A stretch of DNA of 64,000 nucleotides from Pseudomonadales bacterium (GCA_022819645.1 JAJEGU010000003.1:1-64000); one strand, 5' to 3'; positions 8,601-17,616 are shown, counted from the stretch's first letter. Notes: generated from the sequence alone by a model not told the origin. Numbers and translations: made by a program.

Positions 8601-10139
8601 TCATTGTATACCAAGGGAGGCATACACCGGTCCCGATTTCTCCAGAAACACTGTGGCGCGCTTGCTCAACTCCGCCAGGTTTTCCTCGTCGCTTTCCAGG
8701 GTCTTGCCGTCGTGCACGAGACGTTGGTTGCGGGATGACAGGGCCTGCCAGGCAAAGCGCGCAAGCTGCTCGTCATTGGCGGCCTTGTTCTCCAGGCCGA
8801 GCATGAACAACTGGTTGATACGGCTGACGGAGACGCCTCCCCCGGTCACCGGGCTGGCGAGAAACTGAATCTCGTCCACGTCCCGGCTGCGCTGCTTGAT
8901 ATGCCGGTTGATGCGGTCGCATTGCCGCTTGAGCCGGGCAGGGGGATTCGCCTGCGCCTGCGCCACCTGGTGGTCGCCCATGAGCACCATCAGCGCCTGC
9001 AGCAGACTTCCCGCAGTGCGTTGCTCCGATTGCAGCCTGCGGATGATTTCGCCGACGGAATGGGTCTTGTTGTCCGCCAGCAGGTCAAGCAGGGGCCGAT
9101 AGATCTCCTCATTGAGGGTGGCCTCGCCGATGGGGCCTTTCACCGTGAGCGAGCAGTCCTCCACATGACGCGCAAGCACCACGTGAAAATCATTGAAGCT
9201 CTCCATCTGCTCGGTGCCGGTAAGGCGGCGCGGACCCTTGATCCAGTAATCGCGCCGAAAAAGCTGGTTGGACATGAAATCGATCATCTGCTGGCGCAGC
9301 ATCGGGTCGGGAATCCCGTTGACGAATTCACTCTGCTCCGCGGTCATCGTCATGGTGGAAACGTGTTCCAGGAAATTCGCCGAACAGGCAAAACTGAGCT
9401 TGGCGTGATCGAGCGCGTGGCTCACGTCGAGAAAGGACATGGGGTGCCAGTCACGATTGAAGAATTCGTGGGCGAGATAGTTGCGGTTCTGGGTCAGGGC
9501 GCCTTCGAGCCGAGTGATCGCGCCCGGGGTTGTCTTGGCGAATACCGGCTCGGTGTCCACCAGCTTTTTGGCAAACTCCAGCGCTTCGTCAATGCGCGCG
9601 GAGATTCCCTTGCCCGTGGGTGAAATCCGGTCGAGATACTCCATCATCAGATTGCGCAAGGGGATAAAGCCCGACCAGCCGGGCTGCACGTTGTAGCTGA
9701 TGTAAAGCACGCCGCCGACCTTGAGCTTCTCTTTGGCGAATTCTACGATCTCCCGCCGATTCTCCTCGGAAACCCAGCTCCATACGCCATGCAAGGCGAT
9801 GTAGTCGAATTGTGGCAGGTCCTTGCGCTGACGGAACTCGGCGAAAGTTTCGTCGGTTAACTGGGCCGGGGCGCCGGAATGCTGCGCCATTTGCCGGGCG
9901 ACAGCGGCGTGTGAGGGATTGAAGTCATTGCCATGCCATTCGGCTTCGCCGGCGGCGGCATGGAAGTTCAGACTCACGCCCTGGCCGAAGCCGAGCTCAC
10001 AGGCGTTCTTGATTTCGGGCCAGGCGAAACCGCTGCAAAGCAAGGCCATTTTCGCCCGCAATGGATTGAGTTCCGGGAAATACCCCCACGCATAGCCGAT
10101 TTCGGTCACATAACCCGAAGTCCAGTTGCCCGCCATCAT
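8601..10139 (-). CDS. SAM-dependent methyltransferase with regulatory domain
   Basis: 512 residues from the ATG at 10139. The N-terminal half is a Rossmann methyltransferase: ACELGFGQGVSLNFHAA is the SAM-binding motif I, DFNPSHAAVARQMA follows as motif II, and FDYIALHGVWSWVSEENRR matches motif IV. The middle and C-terminal regions look like the methyltransferase regulatory domain family (residues about 220-500). Such proteins are often found near surface-polysaccharide or toxin genes, but the substrate is unknown. A GTG at 10181 would add 14 residues; family members usually begin just before the GYxxELNP block, which favours 10139. The upstream beta-barrel gene ends a few bases before that GTG, so the two are probably co-transcribed. 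Confidence 0.8.
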   Translation of the reverse strand: MMAGNWTSGYVTEIGYAWGYFPELNPLRAKMALLCSGFAWPEIKNACELGFGQGVSLNFHAAAGEAEWHGNDFNPSHAAVARQMAQHSGAPAQLTDETFAEFRQRKDLPQFDYIALHGVWSWVSEENRREIVEFAKEKLKVGGVLYISYNVQPGWSGFIPLRNLMMEYLDRISPTGKGISARIDEALEFAKKLVDTEPVFAKTTPGAITRLEGALTQNRNYLAHEFFNRDWHPMSFLDVSHALDHAKLSFACSANFLEHVSTMTMTAEQSEFVNGIPDPMLRQQMIDFMSNQLFRRDYWIKGPRRLTGTEQMESFNDFHVVLARHVEDCSLTVKGPIGEATLNEEIYRPLLDLLADNKTHSVGEIIRRLQSEQRTAGSLLQALMVLMGDHQVAQAQANPPARLKRQCDRINRHIKQRSRDVDEIQFLASPVTGGGVSVSRINQLFMLGLENKAANDEQLARFAWQALSSRNQRLVHDGKTLESDEENLAELSKRATVFLEKSGPVYASLGIQ

Positions 10140-10187
10140 CCGTCCCGCCAGTGAAAAAGTGGACGGGATGTTACCCCACACCAGCCC

Positions 10188-11024
10188 TTACTCAAAGAAG
10201 AAACGTTTCAACTCCACGACCAGGGACCAGTGGCTGGTGTTGCTGAAACTGTTGGTGTTGGTTTGGCTGGGCGGGGCGTGTTCCAGGTAGCTGTCCACTG
10301 CGCTGAATTCGTCCACATGGCGCCAGGCGAGTTTCAGGCCGAGTTTGAGATTGTTGGCCAGGTCAAAATCGGCGCCGGCGAAAAGCTGCGCGGTGTAGAC
10401 GGTGTCGCCGAGGTCGGCGAGTTGCAGGCTGTCGAATTCGCCTGGAGGTCTGCCCTGGCAGGCTTCGCTGATGCAGGCGTAGCGTTCCTCGAAGTAGAGT
10501 TCGGTGAGTTCGGCCCTGGCCGCGCCTATGCCGGCGCCGAGATAGGGAGTCCAGCCGCCCGCCCCGGGGAAATCCCGATACATATTGAATGCCAGTGAGT
10601 GAATCAGCAGATCCCCGGCGCTTGCCCGGGTGCTGATGCGGTAGTCGTTCTGCTCGATGAAACGAACCGGATTGCCATTGAGGAACTCGATGCCGGTGAA
10701 GCGCTGGACGATTCCATTGTCGAGTCTGGCAAGGGCAATCTCCGCCCGCCAGCGATTCCAGGCCCGGCCCGCGGCAAGTTCCAGCGCCATGCCCGAATCG
10801 GACTCCAGATCATAGAACCAGCGGAAACCTGAATGTGCGCCGTCGCAAACGAAAGCCGGATAGCACAGCGTGTCGTCATTGAAACCGGCCTGATTGAAAG
10901 CCCCGGCCTCATTCATACCGAGTCCCGCGCCAAAATACCAGTCCCCCTGCTGGGCCTGGGCCTGGGAAAACAGCACGACTCCCAGCAAGCCGGTGAAAAT
11001 TCGCGGCTGAATCCCGGTTTTCAT
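10188..11024 (-). CDS. Outer-membrane beta-barrel protein
   Basis: 278 residues. A signal peptide (FTGLLGVVLFSQAQAQ) precedes the mature start QGDWYFGAGLGMNEAG. Alternating strands such as WRAEIALARLDN, GWTPYLGAGIGAARAEL, DLANNLKLGLKLAWRHVD and HWSLVVELKRFFFE are typical of an OmpA/OmpW-like small barrel. Two Cys pairs (LCYPAFVCD and YACISEAC) may form disulphides in extracellular loops. The ATG at 11024 has AGGAG five bases upstream, which decides it over an ATG at 11045. Function unknown; porin or surface-antigen-like. Confidence 0.8.
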   Translation of the reverse strand: MKTGIQPRIFTGLLGVVLFSQAQAQQGDWYFGAGLGMNEAGAFNQAGFNDDTLCYPAFVCDGAHSGFRWFYDLESDSGMALELAAGRAWNRWRAEIALARLDNGIVQRFTGIEFLNGNPVRFIEQNDYRISTRASAGDLLIHSLAFNMYRDFPGAGGWTPYLGAGIGAARAELTELYFEERYACISEACQGRPPGEFDSLQLADLGDTVYTAQLFAGADFDLANNLKLGLKLAWRHVDEFSAVDSYLEHAPPSQTNTNSFSNTSHWSLVVELKRFFFE

Positions 11025-11093
11025 ACTGCTCCTTTCAATCAACACCCGATCACGGGGATCTTTTCACAATCGCCTGGGCGGGGCAAACTGCGG

Positions 11094-11127
11094 CCTGTCA
11101 TTCTGCGACTCCGCGCAGAGTGACAGG
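11094..11127. repeat. Imperfect hairpin CCTGTCATTCTGCG...TGACAGG
   Basis: An inverted repeat with arms CCTGTCATTCTGCG and CGCGCAGAGTGACAGG lies in the divergent region between the barrel gene and the Gfo/Idh/MocA gene. Its CATTCTGCG/CGCAGA arms recur at 41490-41521 and in reverse near 44198-44248, so it is a dispersed intergenic repeat. Confidence 0.55.
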
Positions 11128-11268
11128 CGGAAAGAGGCTCCGCGTGGAAATGGGGAAGCGGCGCCAAAACAGAGTATTGCTGTCGCGCCGTGATTCGCCT
11201 CGCGGTTGTGCTGGCGCGGAACTTTGCTAGCATTGGCTGGCCTTGAGGCGAATCGGGAGTCACCGCTC

Positions 11269-12648
11269 ATGCCCACCAGGAGTCCAGAGAAATCCGCATC
11301 CGTTGACCTTGGCCGCAGACGGCTGCTTGCTGCGGCGCCAGGCTTGTTCATCGTGCCGCGCCATGTGCTCGGCGGCGTGGGGCAGACGGCGCCGAGCGAC
11401 CGGCTCAATATCGCCGCTGTCGGCGCGGGGGGCAAGGGCAGGTCGGATATCGAGAGCGTTTCCCACGAAAATATCTACGCGGTCTGCGATATCGACGACG
11501 AGCGGCTTGGCGCCACTCTGGCCCAGGAATTCGCCGCGCCTTTCCGGGACCGGGTGAAGACCTACCGCGATTACCGCGTCATGCTCGATGAAAACCCGGA
11601 GATCGATGCGCTGCTGATCAGTACGCCGGACCACATGCACGCTCCCATTGCCGCTCATGCCATGGACCTCGGCAAGCATCTCTACGTGCAAAAGCCGCTA
11701 TGTCATACCGTGGCCGAGGCGCGCTTTCTCGCCCGCCGGGCCCGGGAAACCAATGTGGTTACCCAGATGGGCAATCAGGGTCATGCCGGGGAGGGCGCCA
11801 GGCTGATCAATGAATGGGTCGCTTCCGGCGAACTCGGCGCGATTCGCGAAGTCCATTGCTGGACCAATCGCCCGGTGTGGCCCCAGGGCATTGCGCGGCC
11901 GGAAGCCGATGCTCCGGCGCCCGCCACCATGGACTGGGATCTCTGGCTCGGCGCCGCGCCCATGCGGCCCTGGGTGGAGCGCGCCTATCATCCCTTCAAC
12001 TGGCGCGGCTGGATTGATTTCGGCACCGGCGTGGTGGGCGACATGGGCGCCCATATCATCGACCATCCCTATTGGGCGCTTGATCTTGGCCTGCCCGAGC
12101 GCATCGGCGCGAGTTCCACCCGCTGGGGCCGGGAATTCGAGAGCTTCCCCCTGGCTTCCAAGATCCACTTCGAGTTTCCCGCCAGCGCGTCGCGCCCGGC
12201 GGTCAGGATGATCTGGTACGATGGCGGGCTGCTGCCGGAGCGCCCGCCGCAAATCGAAAATGGCAGGCAGCTTGGCGACAACGACGGCGGCGTACTGATC
12301 GTGGGCGAAAACAGGACCCTGATGCACGGCGTCTATGGCCGCAATCCGGTGCTGATTCCCGAATCGCTGCATCTGGCCACCGAGCCGCCGCCCCGGACCT
12401 TGCCGCGCTCGAATGGCATCTATCAGGAGTGGATCGACGCCATCAAGGATCGTTCCAAAGTCACCACTTCCGATTTCGCCTATGCGGGCCGTCTCACCGA
12501 GACCATGCTGCTCGGCAATATCGCCGTGCGCCAGGCTGCCAACCACAAGGTGCTCGAATACGACGGCGAGGCAATGCGCTTCAGCAATGACGATGCCGCC
12601 AATGTCTGGCTGGACAAGGAGTACCGCCCGGGGTTCGGCCTGTCGTGA
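11269..12648 (+). CDS. Gfo/Idh/MocA-family oxidoreductase with Tat signal
   Basis: 459 residues from the ATG at 11269. The N-terminus has a twin-arginine signal (GRRRLLAAAPGLF), so it is exported folded with its nucleotide. The NAD(P)-binding domain follows (LNIAAVGAGGKGRSDI, then YAVCDIDDERL). LISTPDHMHAPIAAHAMDLG and YVQKPLCHTVAEA contain the conserved Lys-Pro of the family. The C-terminal domain includes DMGAHIIDHPYWALDLGLP with probable catalytic His. Tat-exported members often act on sugars or glycosides. It is first of four genes ending with DUF1080, suggesting a role in 3-keto-sugar or glycoside conversion. An in-frame start at 11206 is possible but would bury the signal. Confidence 0.88.
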   Translation: MPTRSPEKSASVDLGRRRLLAAAPGLFIVPRHVLGGVGQTAPSDRLNIAAVGAGGKGRSDIESVSHENIYAVCDIDDERLGATLAQEFAAPFRDRVKTYRDYRVMLDENPEIDALLISTPDHMHAPIAAHAMDLGKHLYVQKPLCHTVAEARFLARRARETNVVTQMGNQGHAGEGARLINEWVASGELGAIREVHCWTNRPVWPQGIARPEADAPAPATMDWDLWLGAAPMRPWVERAYHPFNWRGWIDFGTGVVGDMGAHIIDHPYWALDLGLPERIGASSTRWGREFESFPLASKIHFEFPASASRPAVRMIWYDGGLLPERPPQIENGRQLGDNDGGVLIVGENRTLMHGVYGRNPVLIPESLHLATEPPPRTLPRSNGIYQEWIDAIKDRSKVTTSDFAYAGRLTETMLLGNIAVRQAANHKVLEYDGEAMRFSNDDAANVWLDKEYRPGFGLS

Positions 12649-12682
12649 ACGGGAACCGGTTTCATGAGCGTAGAAGAGCCCT

Positions 12683-14392
12683 GTGAGCGCCGCCGACCCA
12701 TATGACGCCATCGTCGTCGGCTCCGGAGCCGGCGGCGGCATGGCAACCTGGGCCCTGGCCCGGGCCGGACTCCGCGTGGCGCTGGTGGAAGCAGGCCCCT
12801 GGTATGATCCGGCCGATGAAGCCCAGCGTACCCAGTTCCGCTATCCCTGGGAATCGCCGCGGCGGGGCGCCAGCACAAGGCTGCGGCCATTCGGCGATTT
12901 CAATGCCTGTATCGGCGGCTGGGAACTCGACGGCGAACCCTTTACCACCGCCGATGACACCGACTTCATGTGGTGGCGGGCGCGGATGCTCGGCGGCCGC
13001 ACCAATCACTGGGGCCGCATATCCCTGCGTTTCGGGCCGCTGGATTTCAAACGCCGCGATATCGACGGGCTTGGCGACAACTGGCCCATCGGCTACGAGG
13101 ACCTGAAACCCTGGTACGACAAGGTGGACAAACTGGTCGGCGTGTTCGGCACCAATGAGGGCCTGCCCAATGACCCGGACGGCTTCTTCCTGCCGCCCCC
13201 CAAACCGCGCCTGCACGAGCTGTACTACATCCGCGGCGCGCGCCGGGCAGGGATTCCGGTGTACCCCTCGCGGCTGTCCATATTGACCAAACGCATTAAC
13301 AAGGAGCGCGGCGTCTGCGTGTATTGCCGCCAGTGCAGCCGCGCCTGCGGCCTCCACGCCGACTTTTCCTCAAGCACGGTACTCATCTATCCCGCGGTGG
13401 CCACGGGTCGGGTCGATGTCCATAGCAACACCATGGTGCGCAAGGTGGATACCGGCGCCGACGGCCGCGCCACCGGCGTCTCCTGTATCGACCGGGAAAA
13501 CCGGCGGGAACTGCGCCTCAATGGCCGCACGGTGGTGCTTGCGGCTTCCGCCTGCAGCAGCGCCCGCATCCTGCTCAATTCCATCAGCGCGCGGCACGCC
13601 TCGGGGCTCGGCAACAGCAGCGGCTATGTGGGCCGCTATCTGCACGATTCCACCGGCGCCAGCCGCGCCGCCTTCCTGCCCGAACTCATGGACCGCGACA
13701 TCTACAACGAAGACGGTGTGGGCGGGATGCATGTCTACACGCCCTGGTGGCTGGAAGACACCCAACTCGATTTTGCCCGGGGCTATCATCTGGAAATCGG
13801 CGGCGGCATGAACATGCCGTCCTATGGTTTCGGCTTCGCCGCCAACCAGTACAAGCGCTTTCTCGGCGAGCGAGTCGGCGGCTATGGCAATGGCCTGCGC
13901 GATGATATCAGGCGCTTCTATGGCTCGCGCCTGAGCATCGCCTGCCGCGGCGAAAGCGTTCCCCAATACGACAACTACTGCGAGCTCGACCCCAATGTGG
14001 TCGATGAGTGGGGCATTCCCGCGCTCCGCTTCCACTATCGCTGGACAGAACAGGAGATCAACCAGGCCCGGCACATGCAGGACACCATGGAGGAACTGCT
14101 GGAAGCCGCCGGCGGCGTCCTGCTCGGCGGCAAGCCAGGCCCGGAGCGCGAGTATGGCCTGACCCGCCCCGGCGAGATCATCCACGAAGTCGGCACCACG
14201 CGAATGGGAGATGATCCGGCCACTTCGGTCACCAACCGCTTCGGGCAATTGCATGACGCCGACAATGTCTTTGTGGCCGACGCCGGCACTTTCGTGTCCC
14301 AGGCGGACAAGAATCCCACCTGGACCATTCTCGCCCTGGCCTGGCGCACCAGCGAGCACATCGTCGAACAGATGCGGCAGCGGAACCTGTGA
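12683..14392 (+). CDS. GMC-family FAD dehydrogenase with Fe-S cysteine cluster
   Basis: 569 residues with a GTG start. FAD loop DAIVVGSGAGGGMATWALA at the N-terminus. ARMLGGRTNHWGR is the second GMC signature. Cysteines at 212, 215, 218 and 222 (CVYCRQCSRAC) fall where the [3Fe-4S] cluster of bacterial FAD-glucose dehydrogenase alpha subunits lies (Cys212-222 region in the Burkholderia enzyme, from memory). EVGTTRMGDDPATSV holds the catalytic His region, and ADKNPTWTILALAWR the Asn and C-terminal helix. The next gene encodes the small subunit expected for such a dehydrogenase. The likely reaction is C1 or C3 oxidation of a sugar or glycoside, with electrons leaving through the Fe-S centre to a cytochrome not encoded here. 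Confidence 0.9.
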   Translation: MSAADPYDAIVVGSGAGGGMATWALARAGLRVALVEAGPWYDPADEAQRTQFRYPWESPRRGASTRLRPFGDFNACIGGWELDGEPFTTADDTDFMWWRARMLGGRTNHWGRISLRFGPLDFKRRDIDGLGDNWPIGYEDLKPWYDKVDKLVGVFGTNEGLPNDPDGFFLPPPKPRLHELYYIRGARRAGIPVYPSRLSILTKRINKERGVCVYCRQCSRACGLHADFSSSTVLIYPAVATGRVDVHSNTMVRKVDTGADGRATGVSCIDRENRRELRLNGRTVVLAASACSSARILLNSISARHASGLGNSSGYVGRYLHDSTGASRAAFLPELMDRDIYNEDGVGGMHVYTPWWLEDTQLDFARGYHLEIGGGMNMPSYGFGFAANQYKRFLGERVGGYGNGLRDDIRRFYGSRLSIACRGESVPQYDNYCELDPNVVDEWGIPALRFHYRWTEQEINQARHMQDTMEELLEAAGGVLLGGKPGPEREYGLTRPGEIIHEVGTTRMGDDPATSVTNRFGQLHDADNVFVADAGTFVSQADKNPTWTILALAWRTSEHIVEQMRQRNL

Positions 14393-14397
14393 GCCAC

Positions 14398-15111
14398 ATG
14401 AACAAGACCAGCCGCCGGGAAACCCTCAAATCGCTGCTGCTCGCGCCTCTGGCCGCGGGCGTCGCTTCCGCCACCGGCTGCGCCACGGGCGGAGTGGTGA
14501 ACTGGAACGAACTGCCCCGGGAGTATTCCTACGGCAGAACCGGGGCCGAGCGGCAACGCGACCGGAAACTGTTCGCCGAAACGTATTTCAGCGAGCATGA
14601 ACTCGTCACCATCGCCGTGCTATGCGACATCATTCTGCCTTCGGATCATGCCAATGGCGGCGCGCTGGACGCCGGCCTGCCGGAATTCGTCGAATTCATC
14701 GTCAAGGACCGGGGAAACCTGAAACTCCCGGTGCGCGGCGGCATCGCCTGGCTCGACAGTTACGCCATCGGCGAGTTCGGCGCGGATTTCGTCAACATCG
14801 GCGAAGCGCAACGGCTCGCCATTTGCGACCGCATCGCCTGGCCCGACGCGGAGGACCCGGCGCTGCGGCCCGGCATTCGCTTCTTTTCCCTGATGCGGGA
14901 CCTGACCCTGACCGGGTACTATACGACCGAACAGGGATTCCGGGACCTGGGCTACCAGGGGAATGTGGCCAATGTCTGGGACGGCGTCCCGGAGCAGACG
15001 CTGCAGCGCCACGGCCTGCGGTACGAGCCGGAATGGCTGGAAAAATGTGTTGACCAGTCCCGCCGCGACATCATCGCGAGCTGGGACGACGACATGAACC
15101 TGACAAGTTGA
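14398..15111 (+). CDS. Gluconate 2-dehydrogenase subunit 3-like small subunit (Tat lipoprotein)
   Basis: 237 residues from the ATG at 14398 (a GTG at 14389 would overlap the GMC stop codon). The N-terminus TSRRETLKSLLLAPLAAG is a twin-arginine signal, and SATGCATGG gives a possible lipobox cysteine, so it may be a Tat-exported lipoprotein. The body (TIAVLCDIILPSDHANGGAL and following) resembles the gluconate 2-dehydrogenase gamma / hitchhiker subunit family that chaperones a GMC dehydrogenase through Tat. The GMC gene itself has no signal, which fits co-export as a complex. The tight coupling of the two genes supports the pairing. Confidence 0.85.
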   Translation: MNKTSRRETLKSLLLAPLAAGVASATGCATGGVVNWNELPREYSYGRTGAERQRDRKLFAETYFSEHELVTIAVLCDIILPSDHANGGALDAGLPEFVEFIVKDRGNLKLPVRGGIAWLDSYAIGEFGADFVNIGEAQRLAICDRIAWPDAEDPALRPGIRFFSLMRDLTLTGYYTTEQGFRDLGYQGNVANVWDGVPEQTLQRHGLRYEPEWLEKCVDQSRRDIIASWDDDMNLTS

Positions 15112-15123
15112 TTACTTCGGACC

Positions 15124-15891
15124 ATGATGAAAAAAATCCTGCTTGCCATAGTGATTCTCTCCGCGATAATGGTGCTGGCCCAAAGCGGCGGCGACCGTCG
15201 GCAGGCGGGGCCGGAGCCGCTCCTCGTCGGCACGGGGGAGAATGCCGTGCCGCCTTCGGACGCCATCATACTGTTCGATGGCAGCGAGCTCGATAACTGG
15301 GTGCGCGTGACAGACGGTGAACCCGCCCGCTGGGAAATCGCCGATGGCGTGACAACCGTCCGCCCCGGCGACGGCACGATCCGCACCCGGGAGTCTTTCG
15401 GCAGCATGCAGTTGCATCTGGAATGGCGCCCCACCGATGTGATCAGCGGCAGCGGCCAGGGCCGGGGCAACAGCGGGGTATTCCTGCATTCGCTGTTCGA
15501 GGTGCAGATTCTCGATAGCTGGGAAAATCCCACCTATGTCAATGGCCAGGCCGGGTCGGTGTATCTGCAGTATCCGCCCCTGGTCAACGCCGCCCGCCAG
15601 CCGGGGCAATGGCAGAGCTATGACATCATTTTCACCGCGCCGGAATTCAACGGCGATGAACTCGTCTCGCCGGCCTGGCTCACGGTGTTCCAGAACGGCG
15701 TACTGGTGCAGAACCATGTCCGGCTCGATGGCGCCACCTTCACCCCGGAGCCGGTGTACGAAGCCCAATGCGAACCCTATGGTCTCGACGGCTCCGGCCG
15801 CAGGCAGGACTGCACCGGCAAAATGCCGCTAACCCTGCAGGACCACGGGCAGGTTGTGTCCTTTCGGAATATCTGGCTGCGGGAACTCTAG
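15124..15891 (+). CDS. DUF1080 / 3-keto-disaccharide hydrolase domain protein
   Basis: 255 residues with a signal peptide (KKILLAIVILSAIMVLAQS). The jelly-roll domain starts at AIILFDGSELDNWVRV, the typical LFDGxxLxxW opening. GRGNSGVFLHSLFEVQILDS is the central signature, and VVSFRNIWLREL closes the fold. Members have been shown to hydrolyse or eliminate 3-keto-glycosides. As last gene after an oxidoreductase pair it could cleave the keto-glycoside produced by the GMC dehydrogenase. The stop TAG is part of the CTAG end of a palindromic repeat. No strong ribosome site is visible; ATGs at 15124 and 15127 are equally possible. Confidence 0.87.
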   Translation: MMKKILLAIVILSAIMVLAQSGGDRRQAGPEPLLVGTGENAVPPSDAIILFDGSELDNWVRVTDGEPARWEIADGVTTVRPGDGTIRTRESFGSMQLHLEWRPTDVISGSGQGRGNSGVFLHSLFEVQILDSWENPTYVNGQAGSVYLQYPPLVNAARQPGQWQSYDIIFTAPEFNGDELVSPAWLTVFQNGVLVQNHVRLDGATFTPEPVYEAQCEPYGLDGSGRRQDCTGKMPLTLQDHGQVVSFRNIWLREL

Positions 15892-16047
15892 GAGCCTGCG
15901 CCACAGGAATTCACGGCTGCAAATCCGCTCTCATCCACGCCCCTGGCCGGTCGATTTCGTTGCATATTCACCAATATTCGCCTCAATCGACCGGCCAGGG
16001 GCGCGGCGATAGCGAATTTTCGCTTTCGCGAATTCCTGCGGCACAGG
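15888..16047. repeat. 167-bp palindromic element, copy 3 (orientation A), right end degenerate
   Basis: Left end CTAGGAGCCTGCGCCACAGG starts at the DUF1080 stop codon. The inner arms and core match copies 2 and 5. The right end reads TTCCTGCGGCACAGGGAAG and merges with the GCGGCAC...GTGCCGC hairpin of the next element. Confidence 0.88.
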
Positions 16048-16230
16048 GAAGTGCCGCCGAATTCGATGGGTGAAGGCAAGCGTTTTCGAAGCGCAGCTTC
16101 GAGCGCGGCCGCAACGGTACGGAGCTATGCTCCGTGACTGGAGTAAGCCATTGAATTCGGGAGCAAAACAAAACCACGCTTTTGTTTTGCGATAATGAAA
16201 AACTCCACGGATGGAGTTTTTCAGAGAATA
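16048..16230. repeat. Intergenic hairpin array (five stem-loops)
   Basis: The array upstream of the DUF4105 gene contains, in order: TCGAAGC-GCA-GCTTCGA (16086-16102); ACGGAGC-TAT-GCTCCGT (16119-16135); GAATTC and CCATTGAATTC arms that pair at distance; GCAAAACAAAA/TTTTGTTTTGC (16163-16190, 6-base loop); and GAAAAACTCC/GGAGTTTTTC (16197-16222). The 42 bases 16189-16230 are identical to 43671-43712. The array is related in inverted orientation to 40055-40185, with compensating base changes in the stems. Confidence 0.8.
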
Positions 16231-16239
16231 GGAACACCC

Positions 16240-17616
16240 ATGTCGATCATTTCGCGACTCCGGCGATGCGCCACGTCCGGGCTTCCGCGCGCTGGTTGCG
16301 CCCTGTGGTTTCTGCTGATTGCGGCAGCCGCCGGGGCTGCGGTTCCGCCACTGGATGAACTCGACGCCTACCCGGAGCCCGAGGATCTGGGTGGCCTGCA
16401 TTTTTATCTGGTTACCGTGGACGTGGGCAACCAACTGTGGGACAACTTCGGCCATACCGCCCTGCGCGTGCGTGACGAGGCCGCCGGCGCCGACCTGCTG
16501 TTCAACTGGGGCGGCTTCGACACCAGCGGCGGGATGTTCCGTTTTGGCCTGAATTTCTTTCTCGGCGAGATGAACTACCGCCTGTTCACTGTGCCCACGG
16601 CCCAGGCCTACGCCCGGTACCGGACGGAGGAAAGAACCGTCTGGGAAGACCGCATCAATCTCAACAACGCCGAAAAATCCCGGCTCTACCAGCGGCTGAT
16701 GTGGAATCTGGAGCCGGAAAACCTCGGCTACGCCTATGACTACTTCGACGACAACTGCACCACGCGCCTGCGCGACTATCTCGACGAGGCCCTGGAAGGC
16801 AGGTTGAGCGAGCATTTCACCGGCATGACCGAAACCACGTACCGGCAGGTGGTCTGGTCGCACTACGAATCGCTGTCGCCCGTCGCCATGCTGCTCGACA
16901 TCGGCATGAACAGCAACATCGACCGGGCCATGAGCGAATGGGAGGCTATGTTCCTGCCGCTTTCGCTGCGACGGCAGTTGCAGGCGATGCACAGCGATGT
17001 GGCCGCAGCCGGGGAGCGCCTGGGGCTGCTCACCGAACCCCGGGTGGCGTCCGCGTTCCCGCCACCGGCGAAACAATGGAACGCCTACCTGGTTCTCATG
17101 CTGATCATGGCGTCGCTGCTGCTCTGGCTGTTGCTCACCACCCGCAAGCCCCGCTTCAGCCGCCACATGATCTCCAGCCACAGCCGGCAGCGCGCCTCGC
17201 TGCCCCCGGCAAGTTACCGGGTGCTCGGCGGGCTGAGCCTGACCTGTTCGCTGTTCAGCGGCCTGCTGGGCTGCCTGATGTTGGGGAGCTGGTTCTGGTC
17301 CGGTCACGAGGACCTGCACCACAACGTCAACCTGCTGTTGTTCTGGCCCACGGACTTGTTGGGCATCGTCTACGCCCTGCGTCTGCTGCTGTTGAAATCG
17401 CCCTGGCCAGTGGACCGCTACAGCGCGCCCTACGTGAACTACTACCTGCTGGCGCATTTGCTCGGCATGGCGGTCTACGCCACGGTCCATTTCACCGGCC
17501 TGAGCAACCAGGACCAGACCAACGTGGTCACCTGGCTGCTCGCCCCCGTGGCGCTGTTCACCATCCTCGTCTGGCTACGCGGCTTCCGCCGCCTGGAAAA
17601 CGCCATTGTGATGTAG
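16240..17616 (+). CDS. DUF4105 (Lnb-type N-terminal) membrane protein
   Basis: 458 residues. A signal or first membrane helix (LWFLLIAAAAGAAVP) leads into a periplasmic DUF4105 domain: LVTVDVGNQLWDNFGHTALR, FNWGGFDTSG, and YFDDNCTTRLRDYLDEAL, whose Cys and His/Asn resemble an NlpC/P60-like active site. About residue 285 onward come several hydrophobic helices (NAYLVLMLIMASLLLWLLL; GLLGCLMLGSWFW; LLLFWPTDLLGIVYALRLLL; a last near WLLAPVALFTILVWL). The family is widespread and poorly understood. The ATG at 16240 has AGGAAC upstream; the longer frame from 16195 runs through a repeated hairpin and is unlikely to be translated. Confidence 0.82.
   Translation: MSIISRLRRCATSGLPRAGCALWFLLIAAAAGAAVPPLDELDAYPEPEDLGGLHFYLVTVDVGNQLWDNFGHTALRVRDEAAGADLLFNWGGFDTSGGMFRFGLNFFLGEMNYRLFTVPTAQAYARYRTEERTVWEDRINLNNAEKSRLYQRLMWNLEPENLGYAYDYFDDNCTTRLRDYLDEALEGRLSEHFTGMTETTYRQVVWSHYESLSPVAMLLDIGMNSNIDRAMSEWEAMFLPLSLRRQLQAMHSDVAAAGERLGLLTEPRVASAFPPPAKQWNAYLVLMLIMASLLLWLLLTTRKPRFSRHMISSHSRQRASLPPASYRVLGGLSLTCSLFSGLLGCLMLGSWFWSGHEDLHHNVNLLLFWPTDLLGIVYALRLLLLKSPWPVDRYSAPYVNYYLLAHLLGMAVYATVHFTGLSNQDQTNVVTWLLAPVALFTILVWLRGFRRLENAIVM

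Noticed and set aside
15931..17490. Minus-strand frame of 519 codons, Gln/Val-rich
   Set aside because: Antisense to the DUF4105 gene and running through a repeat; no recognisable fold.
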